From Tindallia californiensis (lineage in GTDB: Bacteria; Bacillota; Clostridia; Peptostreptococcales; Tindalliaceae): a DNA stretch of 64,000 nucleotides. A model generated the notes under the pieces. It had not been told where the DNA came from. It searched no databases and saw only the letters and a program-made list of their open reading frames with translations. A program made the position numbers and the translations under genes. Below, piece after piece: positions 53,891 through 62,311 of the stretch (position 1 is its first letter; each line of letters starts with the position of its first letter). The stretch is from positions 62,001 through 126,000 of the forward strand of contig NZ_FNPV01000004.1 in NCBI RefSeq assembly GCF_900107405.1, in the 5' to 3' direction.

Positions 53891-55288
53891 ATGTTTGGTG
53901 TTATCATTGCATTAGTCATTACTGGTTTTGTAGCAAGGTTAATCTTAAAGAAGTATAAACCACAGCCTGTCTTAATGATGGGTGGCATGCTTTTAATGAG
54001 TTTAGCGATTATCTTAGGAACAGGTGAAATTGTTGCTGAGGATTCTAGTACTGGATTTATTTGGTTTGATATCTTTGAGTTTATGAAAAATACATTTAGT
54101 AATCGGGCTGGTGGACTGGGGCTGATTATTATATCGGTGGCTGGCTTTGCACGTTATATGGACCATACGGGAGCCAGTAAAGCATTGGTTAGTCTCACTA
54201 TAAAACCCCTTCAAGCCCTAAATAAACCTTATTTAGTACTTGCGCTAGGGTATATCGTTGGACAAATATTAAATATCTTTGTGCCGAGCGCATCAGGTGT
54301 TGGACTTTTATTGATGGTTACCATGTATCCATTGCTTATAAGTCTTGGTGTCAGCAAGCTAGCCGCGACAGCTATGATTGGAACGACAGCCTGTATGGAT
54401 CTGGGGCCTGCATCAGGAAATGCTAACTTGGCGGCAGCGACAGCTGAGCTGGATGTGGCGATCTATTTTGCACAGTATCAGGTGCCTGTAGCGATAGCTG
54501 TTGCAATAACTATTGCAGTGCTACATTATTTTACACAAAAAAGATTTGATCAGAAAGCAGGGCATGATGCTTTGCAAGCAGCAGCAGCAGCGAAAGAAGA
54601 AGTTGAAAGATTAAGGAAGCACGAAGGAACCGTGGAGGAAGATATGCCACCCATGATCTACGCCATCTTACCTCTCATTCCATTGGTACTTATTTTTACC
54701 TTTAGCAGCATGGTGATTGATACAATCAATATGCATGTAGTGACAGCGATGTTGATTAGCTTGTTTATTAGTATGGTGTTTGAATTTATTCGGCATAAAA
54801 ATGCGGAAAGTGTACTTTCTAGTATTATGGTATTCTTTGATGCGATGGGTACTTCTTTTGCCCGTGTAGTAACGTTAATTATTGCAGGCGAAACTTTCGC
54901 TCGTGGACTGACTAGTATTGGAGCTATCGATACGGTTATTAATGCTTCGCAAGATGCTGGGTTTGGTCCGGTGCTGATGATTCTTATTATGACAGCTATC
55001 ATTGCCGCCTCCGCTGTTGTGATGGGTTCTGGGAATGCGCCTTTCTTTGCATTTGCCGCATTAGCCCCGGATGTATCCACGCAGGTAGGCATTCCGGCTG
55101 TAGTCATGTTGCTGCCGATGCAGTTTGCAGCTAGTATTGCCAGAAGTGTTTCGCCTATTACAGCAGTTATTGTAGCAGTAGCAGGGGTGTCTGATGTTAA
55201 CCCGGTAGATGTGGTTAAAAGAACGGCCGTTCCGATGGCAGGTGCACTTATAGTAACAATCATAATGAATTTTATTTTATTTTTGTAA
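53891..55288 (+). CDS. dcuC: DcuC-family C4-dicarboxylate transporter
   Basis: A 465-residue membrane protein with 12 or more helices. VPSASGVGLLLMVTMYPLL and CMDLGPASGNANLAAA match the DcuC group; VMGSGNAPFFAFAALAP and SPITAVIVAVAGVS lie in the second half. Relatives carry fumarate, succinate or aspartate in anaerobes; in this operon the cargo may instead be an acidic dipeptide. First gene behind the sigma-54 promoter, with AAAGGAGG before the ATG. Confidence 0.85.
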   Translation: MFGVIIALVITGFVARLILKKYKPQPVLMMGGMLLMSLAIILGTGEIVAEDSSTGFIWFDIFEFMKNTFSNRAGGLGLIIISVAGFARYMDHTGASKALVSLTIKPLQALNKPYLVLALGYIVGQILNIFVPSASGVGLLLMVTMYPLLISLGVSKLAATAMIGTTACMDLGPASGNANLAAATAELDVAIYFAQYQVPVAIAVAITIAVLHYFTQKRFDQKAGHDALQAAAAAKEEVERLRKHEGTVEEDMPPMIYAILPLIPLVLIFTFSSMVIDTINMHVVTAMLISLFISMVFEFIRHKNAESVLSSIMVFFDAMGTSFARVVTLIIAGETFARGLTSIGAIDTVINASQDAGFGPVLMILIMTAIIAASAVVMGSGNAPFFAFAALAPDVSTQVGIPAVVMLLPMQFAASIARSVSPITAVIVAVAGVSDVNPVDVVKRTAVPMAGALIVTIIMNFILFL

Positions 55289-55318
55289 CTCTTTTAGAAA
55301 AGGCCAAAGATTTGGAAG

Positions 55319-55355
55319 GGGACAAGAGGATAGCAAAAAACTCTTGTCCTTTTTT
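55319..55355 (+). terminator. Terminator inside the dipeptide operon
   Basis: GGACAAGAG (55320-55328) pairs with CTCTTGTCC (55341-55349), then six T, between the transporter gene and the peptidase gene. It would lower expression of the enzymes relative to the transporter. Confidence 0.85.
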
Positions 55356-55381
55356 AGAAAAGCAAAGTGGGAGGAATAAGG

Positions 55382-56512
55382 ATGCAACTAAACATTGAAA
55401 AATACCTGGAAGAATTGGAATACCTGGTGAATATAGACAGTGGAAGCAAATATCCGAAAGGCACAGGGAAAGTAGCTGATTTCTTTGTAAAGAAATATAA
55501 AGAGATAGGCTGGGAAGTGGAAGAAATAAAACTTAGTGATGAAGCAGGACCGATTCTTAAAATAAACAACAAAAAAAATAGTGATCAATATGATGTATTA
55601 CTGCTAGGGCATATGGATACAGTTTTTCCTGTAGGAGAAGCGAAAAAAAGGCCATTTATGATAGAAGGAAATAAAGCCTTTGGACCAGGTGTGAATGATA
55701 TGAAAAACGGTCTTTTGGCCATGTATTATAGCATTGAACATTTACAAGAAAGCGAAAAGCTTAGAAATACTTCTGTTTGCGTTCTTTTAAATAGTGATGA
55801 AGAGATAAGCTCGCGCTACTCAAACACCATGATCAGGGAAGAAGCCAAGAAGTCTGCCTGCGTATTTGTTTTAGAACCAGCCCGAGCTGATGGTTCTATG
55901 GTTAATGAAAGAAAAGGTGTTGGTCGATATTTCATTGAGTTTAAGGGTAGAGCCGTCCATGCCGGTGTTGAGCCGGAAAAAGGAATCAGTGCCATTGAAG
56001 AATTGGGAAACTGGATTATTAAACTTCAACAATTAACAAACTTTGAAACAGGAACAACGGTTAATGTCGGCGTTATTTCAGGAGGAACAGTTGCTAATGT
56101 CGTTGCAGAAAAAGCAAGTGCCGAGGTGGATCTCCGATTCAAGAACACAGAAGAAGCTGAAAAAGTGGATCGAACCATACGTAAAATGCAACAGGATCCT
56201 TTTGTAAAAGGTGTTGAGGTAGAAGTAAGAGGCGGCGTGACAAGACCCCCAATGAATCCAAGTCGAGAAACCCTAAGGTTATGTGAAAAAATATCAGCAA
56301 TAGCCGAAGAATTGAAAATTGAAACAAGATGGATTACTACAGGAGGTGGATCTGACGGAAGTCTGACAGCTGATGAAGGTGTGGTAACCATTGATGCTAT
56401 TGGGCCTGTTGGCGGCGGTTCTCATGGGGCGGGAGAGTATATTTTACTTGATTCAATAGAGCCAAGAATGCAGCTATTAATAAAAAGCCTGGAACTTGTT
56501 TTGAAAAGATAA
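55382..56512 (+). CDS. M20-family metallopeptidase (glutamate carboxypeptidase-like)
   Basis: A 376-residue zinc peptidase. Metal and catalytic residues appear in GHMDTVFP, GPGVNDMKNGL, NSDEEISS, EPARADGSMV and the late histidine in GGGSHGAGEYI; the dimerisation domain has GRAVHAGVEPEKGISA. It resembles carboxypeptidase G2, which removes C-terminal glutamate or aspartate. ATG 55382 follows GGGAGGA. Second gene of the dipeptide operon. Confidence 0.9.
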   Translation: MQLNIEKYLEELEYLVNIDSGSKYPKGTGKVADFFVKKYKEIGWEVEEIKLSDEAGPILKINNKKNSDQYDVLLLGHMDTVFPVGEAKKRPFMIEGNKAFGPGVNDMKNGLLAMYYSIEHLQESEKLRNTSVCVLLNSDEEISSRYSNTMIREEAKKSACVFVLEPARADGSMVNERKGVGRYFIEFKGRAVHAGVEPEKGISAIEELGNWIIKLQQLTNFETGTTVNVGVISGGTVANVVAEKASAEVDLRFKNTEEAEKVDRTIRKMQQDPFVKGVEVEVRGGVTRPPMNPSRETLRLCEKISAIAEELKIETRWITTGGGSDGSLTADEGVVTIDAIGPVGGGSHGAGEYILLDSIEPRMQLLIKSLELVLKR

Positions 56513-56537
56513 AATGATCATCAAAGGAGGGGGAAGA

Positions 56538-57632
56538 GTGAAAATAAAAGATATTCAGTTTGGGATAATGGAGATCCCACTTAAAAAGCCTTTTAAGACC
56601 GCTTTGAGAACAGCGAATGTGTTAAGCAATGTTGTTGTGATGATTGAAACGGATACGGGGAACCAAGGCTATGGCGAAGCACCACCGACCGGAGTTATCA
56701 CGGGAGATACGCAAGGCTCCATAATAGGAGCTATCCGTGAACATATAAAAAAGAGCCTAATAGATAGAGATATTGCTGATATTGAAAATAATATGGTGTT
56801 ACTGAATCATTCCATTCTTGGAAACACCAGTGCAAAAGCAGCTCTAGATATGGCGCTTTATGATTTGTATGCACAAGTATACCAGGCGCCACTTTATCAA
56901 ATTCTTGGAGGTTGTCGCTCGGAATTGATAACAGATAAGACCATTAGCGTTAATGAGCCTGAAGAAATGGTAAAAGATAGTTTGGAAACTGTACAGGAAG
57001 GCTACCGAACCCTAAAAGTAAAAGTAGGGAAAAACATCAAACTAGATCTAAACCGATTAGATAAAATCCGAAAAACCGTTGGTGACAACATAAAATTAAG
57101 GCTGGATGCCAATCAGGGATGGTCTGTAAAAGAAGCTATTGCGGCCATTAAAAAGATGGAAGAGAGAGGCTTTAATATTGAATTTGTAGAACAACCAGTT
57201 AAAGCCGGTGATATAGAAGGTTTGAAAAAAGTAACAGATAGCGTGACCACCCCTATTATGGCAGATGAGAGTGTTTTTTCGCCGGAAGAAGCCTTGCATT
57301 TACTACAAAATCGTGCAACGGATATGATCAATATCAAGCTTATGAAGGCTGGTGGCATCCACAATGCTCTTAAAATATGCGCCATTGCAGAAACTTCAGG
57401 AGTAGAATGCATGGTGGGGTGCATGCTGGAAAGTAAAATAGCTGTGACAGCGGCAGCACATTTAGCGGCAGCAAAAAAAGTGGTTACCAAAGTAGATTTA
57501 GACAGTCCTTTGTTATGTGCAGAAGATCCGATATCGGGAGGGATAATCTATGAAAAAGACAAGATTATACTCCCGGAAGCGATAGGATTAGGACTTGGAA
57601 AAATAAAAGGAATTGGGTGGAAATCTTTCTGA
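56538..57632 (+). CDS. Dipeptide epimerase (enolase superfamily)
   Basis: A 364-residue enzyme related to L-Ala-D/L-Glu epimerase. The KxK base is in TLKVKVGKN, metal ligands in RLDANQGW, FVEQPV and IMADESVF, and the second base Lys in NIKLMKAGGI; capping-domain residues PLKKPFKTALRT precede. It interconverts L- and D-residues in dipeptides. Start GTG 56538 follows AAAGGAGGGGG. Specificity is unknown: Ala-Glu is classical, but X-Asp or X-Glu variants exist. Confidence 0.9.
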   Translation: MKIKDIQFGIMEIPLKKPFKTALRTANVLSNVVVMIETDTGNQGYGEAPPTGVITGDTQGSIIGAIREHIKKSLIDRDIADIENNMVLLNHSILGNTSAKAALDMALYDLYAQVYQAPLYQILGGCRSELITDKTISVNEPEEMVKDSLETVQEGYRTLKVKVGKNIKLDLNRLDKIRKTVGDNIKLRLDANQGWSVKEAIAAIKKMEERGFNIEFVEQPVKAGDIEGLKKVTDSVTTPIMADESVFSPEEALHLLQNRATDMINIKLMKAGGIHNALKICAIAETSGVECMVGCMLESKIAVTAAAHLAAAKKVVTKVDLDSPLLCAEDPISGGIIYEKDKIILPEAIGLGLGKIKGIGWKSF

Positions 57633-57648
57633 GAGGCTGGTGAAGATA

Positions 57649-58791
57649 ATGCTGTTAATAAAAAATGCAGATCTTTATGATCCGGAAAAGAAAGGTATTC
57701 AAGACATTTTGATTGCCCAAGGGAAGATCGAATTAGTAGATAAGGAAATACAGCCTAGCGAAAAATACATGCAAGTGATGGATGCGAAAGGCAAAAAAAT
57801 ATTTCCTGGATTTATTGATCAGCACGTCCATATTACTGGAGGTGGTGGTGAAGGTGGTTTTGAAACCAAAGTGCCTGAAATTTCACTGTCCAAGCTAATT
57901 GTTACAGGAACAACAACCGTAGTAGGGCTTCTGGGAACAGATGCTTCCACCAGGAATATCGAAAGTTTAATTGCAAAGGCAAAAGCTTTGAACAAGGAAG
58001 GAGTCACCGCTTATGCTGTAACAGGTTCCTATGAATATCCAACCGTAACCTTGACAGAATCAGTCCGAAAAGATATAGCTTTTATTCAAGAGGTAATTGG
58101 TGCTAAAGTTGCTTTCTCTGACCATCGGTCATCGGAAATATCAGAAAAAGAACTTGCAAGACTAGCTTCGGATGTTCGTGTAGCAGGGATGATTTCTGGA
58201 AAGGCAGGAATTCTGGTGGTTCATATGGGGAATGGGAACGAAGGAATGGAACCGATCATAAAAATCCTAGAAACAACCGATATCCCTATCACAACGATTC
58301 GGCCAACACATGTAAACCGCAAGAAAGAATTATTAGAACAGGCGCTTTCTTTTGCAAAATCTGGAGGGATTATTGATCTTACGTGTGGGTTGCATAAAGA
58401 AAATCCTCCTGCGAAGGTCATTAGGAGAGCAAAAGAAATGGGGATTGCACCAGAAAATATTCTGCTAAGTTCTGATGGATATGGAAGCTGGTCTCATTAT
58501 GATGAATATGGAAATATGATAGACATTGGTATTTCGGAAGTAAGTTCTCTTTATGAAGAATTTCAGCAAATGGTAATGAAAGAAAAATATTGCATCCATG
58601 AAGCACTTCCTCATTTTACAAGCTATGTAGCGAAAGCTCTGAAAATAAATGAGTTTAAGGGAAGCGTTAAGCCGGGGAAGGATGCTGACTTGATGGTTGT
58701 GGATGAGAAATTAAGAATTGAAACCGTTATTGCTAGGGGTGAAGTGATGATGAAAGAGAACAAGATAATAAAAAGTGGAACCTATGAATAA
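57649..58791 (+). CDS. iadA: Isoaspartyl dipeptidase
   Basis: A 380-residue amidohydrolase that cleaves beta-aspartyl dipeptides. DQHVHITGGGGEGG holds the first metal site; AVTGSYEYP, KVAFSDHRSS, VVHMGNGNEG, RPTHVNRKKEL and LLSSDGYGSW are the remaining IadA motifs. It begins at ATG 57649, 17 bases after the epimerase stop. Beta-aspartyl dipeptides arise from protein repair, from asparagine isomerisation and from cyanophycin breakdown; with the other genes this makes a catabolic set. Confidence 0.93.
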   Translation: MLLIKNADLYDPEKKGIQDILIAQGKIELVDKEIQPSEKYMQVMDAKGKKIFPGFIDQHVHITGGGGEGGFETKVPEISLSKLIVTGTTTVVGLLGTDASTRNIESLIAKAKALNKEGVTAYAVTGSYEYPTVTLTESVRKDIAFIQEVIGAKVAFSDHRSSEISEKELARLASDVRVAGMISGKAGILVVHMGNGNEGMEPIIKILETTDIPITTIRPTHVNRKKELLEQALSFAKSGGIIDLTCGLHKENPPAKVIRRAKEMGIAPENILLSSDGYGSWSHYDEYGNMIDIGISEVSSLYEEFQQMVMKEKYCIHEALPHFTSYVAKALKINEFKGSVKPGKDADLMVVDEKLRIETVIARGEVMMKENKIIKSGTYE

Positions 58792-58831
58792 AAAAGCCCT
58801 GCTCTTTGCAAACGAAGAGCAGGGCTTTTTT
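58790..58831. terminator. Strong bidirectional terminator
   Basis: AAAAAAGCCCTGCTCTT (58790-58806) pairs perfectly with AAGAGCAGGGCTTTTTT (58815-58831). It ends the dipeptide operon and the minus-strand gene. Confidence 0.95.
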
Positions 58832-58856
58832 AGACCGAATAGGGTATAGCATGGAA

Positions 58857-59687
58857 TTAACTACCGGAACGATAAGCCCTCTCGACAGTTCTTTGGTGAT
58901 CAGAACAAGTGGAGTTACTTCCGTGAGTGCGGCTTCCTTGGAAATGAATATCCATATGACCGTCCATTCCATTGCCATGAACAGCATTTAAGTTTGTGCC
59001 TCTTCCAAATCCGCCACTTCGGTTATTAACCGTTTCGTTTGTAGGAAGTCCATCCACACCAGCATGAGGCATTGGAGCTAGAGAGGCGGCAATTCGATGA
59101 CCTTTTATTTCCACAATAACTGGTCGACGTTCCCAGCTCCAGCTTCCACCGATGGCTTCTCTTAAAATACGAGTGTCTTCTTTTGTAAGGGTTTCAACAT
59201 CAGCATGATTTCTGCCATAGGTGCGCTGTACATTAAAGCGTAATCCAGTAGCCACATCGGTGATCACTGCATTTTCTCCACGATTCCACAAAGGCTTCAC
59301 TTCGTCAAACCAAGAAAGCATTTTCACTGAGGACTCTCTACTGCGTTGACTTCCCCTGGAAACGGTTTGTTTCTCATCGCTAGTAGTTGCTAGGTTTTGT
59401 ACTGTTCTAAGGGTTGTTGGACCGGCTAAACCATCAACCACTAAGCCGTGGGATTTCTGAAAATCTTTGACGGCTTCTTTGGTAAGCGAACCGAAATAAC
59501 CGGTAGGTGCAACGTGAAAAAAGCCGAGGGTGCTTAGATCCTTTTGTAGGGTTAGGACATCGTGATTCTCCATTTCATAGCGAAGAACAACGCCTTCTGA
59601 ATAAGCATATACAGGTGTGAGTGATATAACGGCTATGGTCAGCAGTATAAGAACACTCAAAGTTCCAATTGATTTTTTGGGGAACAT
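58857..59687 (-). CDS. Exported peptidoglycan-binding protein
   Basis: A 276-residue secreted protein: signal peptide (residues 1-30), PG_binding_1 domain (VLTLQKDLSTLGFF, TGYFGSLTKEAVKDFQKSHG, VDGLAGPTTLRTV), a Ser/Arg linker, and a C-terminal domain of about 140 residues (KMLSWFDEVKPLW, NVQRTYGRNHADVETL, HGNGMDGHMDIHFQGSRTHG) with many His and Asp that may bind metal. It might be a cell-wall hydrolase or spore factor. ATG 59687 follows AGGAGG. Signal and binding domain are clear; activity is not. Confidence 0.85.
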   Translation of the reverse strand: MFPKKSIGTLSVLILLTIAVISLTPVYAYSEGVVLRYEMENHDVLTLQKDLSTLGFFHVAPTGYFGSLTKEAVKDFQKSHGLVVDGLAGPTTLRTVQNLATTSDEKQTVSRGSQRSRESSVKMLSWFDEVKPLWNRGENAVITDVATGLRFNVQRTYGRNHADVETLTKEDTRILREAIGGSWSWERRPVIVEIKGHRIAASLAPMPHAGVDGLPTNETVNNRSGGFGRGTNLNAVHGNGMDGHMDIHFQGSRTHGSNSTCSDHQRTVERAYRSGS

Positions 59688-59799
59688 AGTAGACCTCCTG
59701 AATGATTTTTTGCCTGTGCAGATAGTCACACATCGCTCAACAGTCTACCATATATTTATCAAAATGCCAAATGCGAGTCTTTGATAAATAACATTGATC

Positions 59800-60417
59800 C
59801 TAAACTGAAAAGTACAACTCCATTAGCCAAGGAGTAAGAAAAACCTCTAAGACAGCGGCGATGGCAAGCAATGTGACAATAAGCGGTAAGCTCCATAAGG
59901 CAGCCTGATAATTTTTTTTAAGCCTCCGCTTCCGGCTTTCACTTTGAGGAGGTGAAATAATTTCCTTAGAAATTTTAAGTCCAATAGCACCGCTGAGAAG
60001 GATAGCGGGAAGTTCGAATAGGCCATGTGGCAGGATGCCGATTACATAAAATCCAAAAAGTCCCATGCTTCCCTCCTTAAGAACCAAGGCGGAAACAGCG
60101 CCTACTAATCCACCGTTAATGATAAGGCCAAAAATGGGCAAAATAAGGATGATTCCACCCAGCAACATCATCAGCGAAGCCCGTAGATTGTTCATAAAAA
60201 GAATGCGAACCCCTTGCCATTTAGAAGGGCCGAAAAAAACATCAGAGGCAAGCTCTTCCAAATCATCAAAAAAAAGGCTGAAGAGCTGAAGGATTTCTCC
60301 ATAATAAATAAAAGCCAAGGCTTTGAAAAGGAAGAGAGAGATGAGAAAAAGAAGAGAAGAAAGAAGAAACCATTTTCGATGCTGGGAAAAAGGTTTGATA
60401 AAAAGCTGGAATAACAT
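59800..60417 (-). CDS. SpoIIM/DUF95-family membrane protein
   Basis: A 205-residue membrane protein with four or five helices. The core NNLRASLMMLLGGIILILPI and GFYVIGILPHGLFELPAILL is typical of the stage II sporulation protein M family. In Bacillus SpoIIM is part of the septal DMP complex; this shorter relative may be a paralogue. AAAGGAG lies before the ATG. It follows the hydrolase gene by 19 bases. Confidence 0.85.
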   Translation of the reverse strand: MLFQLFIKPFSQHRKWFLLSSLLFLISLFLFKALAFIYYGEILQLFSLFFDDLEELASDVFFGPSKWQGVRILFMNNLRASLMMLLGGIILILPIFGLIINGGLVGAVSALVLKEGSMGLFGFYVIGILPHGLFELPAILLSGAIGLKISKEIISPPQSESRKRRLKKNYQAALWSLPLIVTLLAIAAVLEVFLTPWLMELYFSV

Positions 60418-60436
60418 TAAGCGGCTCCTTTCTCTG

Positions 60437-61240
60437 CTATTGCTGTTGTTTATAAGGTAATTGGTTAAGAAACATAGCTACTTCTTGATTAAAATCCTTT
60501 GGAGCGTCCATATTAGCGTTGTGGCCAGCACCTGAAAGGATAACGAGCCGGCTATTAGGCGAGGATTCATTCCATTGAGAAGCTTCCTCCAATAGATTAG
60601 CTGGTGATTCATGCTCTCCGTGGAGAATAAGCAATGGGTGCGATATGGGTTTATCAACACCTAGCTCAAAGCTTTCCATTAGTCCACGCCAAACGTGAAA
60701 AAACTGAGATCGACCCATTTTTGTTAAGGATTCCTCATAAAAAGTTCTTGCGGCGGGGGTGATGGCTTTACTGACAGAAATACGGTAAAAAAACTTTTTT
60801 TCCGGCACTAGGCGAAAAAACAGAGGCATCATCTTAAACATAAAACGTTGGAAGTTACTAAGCTTATCTGTTTTTAGACGAGATCCTCCAATGCTGATAA
60901 TTCCCTCTACTCGATCCGGGTAAAGATCAGCTGTGTACTGACTAATCATGCTGCCCATGGATTGACCGACCAGGGTAGCTTTTTTAGCGCCAATAGCGTC
61001 TAGCATACCCATTATCTGTTGTGGCATTTCAGTAAATCTAAAAGGTTCTTTCAGGCGATAAGAGTTGCCATGACCAGGAAGGTCCCAGATCAAACAACGA
61101 TAGCGGTCGCTGAAATAACGGACCTGATCACCAAACATCTGATGATTTAATCCGGCACCGTGAGTAAAAACCAGAACCGGGGCGGCTTCTGGGCCGATAA
61201 CCTCAAAATATAAATCGCCGTTATGAGTGGGGTGTTTCAT
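60437..61240 (-). CDS. Alpha/beta hydrolase
   Basis: A 267-residue hydrolase fold enzyme. The oxyanion segment FTHGAGLNHQMFG, nucleophile Ser in LVGQSMGSM and the catalytic His in SGAGHNANMDAP are present; the acid is probably in LILHGEHE. Substrate unknown. ATG 61240 (MKHPTHNGDL) follows AAAGGAG; the longer frame to 61273 has no ribosome site. Confidence 0.88.
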   Translation of the reverse strand: MKHPTHNGDLYFEVIGPEAAPVLVFTHGAGLNHQMFGDQVRYFSDRYRCLIWDLPGHGNSYRLKEPFRFTEMPQQIMGMLDAIGAKKATLVGQSMGSMISQYTADLYPDRVEGIISIGGSRLKTDKLSNFQRFMFKMMPLFFRLVPEKKFFYRISVSKAITPAARTFYEESLTKMGRSQFFHVWRGLMESFELGVDKPISHPLLILHGEHESPANLLEEASQWNESSPNSRLVILSGAGHNANMDAPKDFNQEVAMFLNQLPYKQQQ

Positions 61241-61436
61241 AGAAAAACTCCTTTCAATATCGCTGTTTATCAATCTGTATGGCTGTTATTATAACATAAG
61301 GAGAAATCCATTTGCGACAAATTCTTTCACCTTCCTGGGTTTTAACGATGCTAGAGGTGATCCGTAGCAAAAATTATTTTATTTAGGAATCTGTGTTTGA
61401 AACACCAACAAAGGGTATATGTTCCATAGAGAATCT

Positions 61437-61458
61437 AAATATATGGATAGATATATTT
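61437..61458. promoter_or_regulatory. Inverted repeat upstream of the peroxiredoxin gene
   Basis: AAATATAT and ATATATTT are perfectly inverted around six bases. It may be an operator for an oxidative stress regulator, but AT-rich palindromes also occur by chance. The rest of 61241-61585 shows no separate gene, only an in-frame 42-codon stretch joined to the peroxiredoxin frame. Confidence 0.35.
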
Positions 61459-61585
61459 TATGGAGGTGGATGATTTGCCAGAAGAGTTTAAGCCTGGATG
61501 CAAACGACCGACGGTGCAGAAAAAGGAAAAAGACATAAGCCTTAATTCGGAAAAATTAGTGGAAAAACCAAAGGAGGAAAGATCA

Positions 61586-62194
61586 ATGATTAAAGTAGGA
61601 AAACCAGCTCCTGTATTTAAAGCTCCAGCCTATCACCAAGGGAAATTTGTTAATGTAGACCTGGAAGAGTTTAAGGGGAAATGGGTGCTGTTATGTTTTT
61701 ACCCAGGTGATTTTACTTTTGTCTGAGCTACTGAAATATCAGCAGTTGCTGAAAAACATGATGAGCTTAAAGAACTGGGCGTAGAAGTATTGTCTTGTAG
61801 TGTTGACAGCGTGTTTGTTCACAAAATGTGGAACGATCACGAAATTTCTAAAATGGTTAATAAAGATGTGCCCTTCCCAATGCTTTCGGATGGTGGTGGT
61901 GAAATAGGCAAAATGTATGGGGTTTATGACGAAGAGGGTGGCGTAGAAACCAGAGGCCGATTTATTATTGATCCTGACGGAAATGTCCAAGGCTTTGAAG
62001 TATTAACACCACCGGTGGGTAGGAATATTGCTGAGACAATTCGTCAGGTTCAGGCTTTTCAGCTGGTGAGGGAATCAGAAGGTACGAAAGCGACGCCAGC
62101 TGGCTGGAAACCTGGCAAGCAAGTATTACAACCAGGTCCGGACTTGGTTGGAAAAGTTTGGGATGTATGGAAAGTGGAGAAAGCATTCGAATAG
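61586..62194 (+). CDS. prxU: Selenocysteine-containing peroxiredoxin (PrxU type)
   Basis: Reduces hydroperoxides. The frame runs 202 residues with one in-frame TGA at 61724-61726 (codon 47), where the peroxidatic Cys belongs: PGDFTFV-U-ATEI, against the usual FTFVCPTE. Everything after continues a normal AhpC/Prx protein (LSCSVDSVFVHKMWNDHE, RGRFIIDPDGNVQGFEV, PAGWKPGKQVLQPGPD). So the TGA encodes selenocysteine rather than stopping. AAAGGAGG sets the ATG at 61586. The frame is also open upstream to ATG 61460 (42 extra codons with CKRP and many Lys/Glu), so a longer form is conceivable. Ends at a strong terminator. Confidence 0.9.
61724..61750 (+). promoter_or_regulatory. Candidate bacterial SECIS hairpin
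   Basis: Directly after the TG of the UGA codon, AGC-T-ACTG (61726-61733) pairs with CAGT-T-GCT (61743-61750) around a nine-base loop. Position and size fit a SelB-binding element within the coding sequence. Confidence 0.6.
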
Positions 62195-62199
62195 TTTCT

Positions 62200-62229
62200 A
62201 AAAAACCCTGCTACTGGCAGGGTTTTTTT
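62200..62229 (+). terminator. Terminator after the peroxiredoxin gene
   Basis: AAAACCCTGC pairs with GCAGGGTTTT around a five-base loop (TACTG), with more T following. Confidence 0.92.
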
Positions 62230-62311
62230 ATGCAATTCTATGACCAGGTAAGCCTCGATTTGATATAATGAAAAAAGAGAAACGCTTAGACAAAGGAAAG
62301 GAGGGTTGCGA

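Noticed and set aside
54658-55263. 201-codon minus-strand frame inside dcuC
   Set aside because: Low-complexity Ile/Ala/Thr shadow of membrane helices on the other strand; no ribosome site.
61460-61726. An 88-residue protein ending at TGA 61726
   Set aside because: The stop is the selenocysteine codon of the peroxiredoxin, since the following frame continues the same protein.
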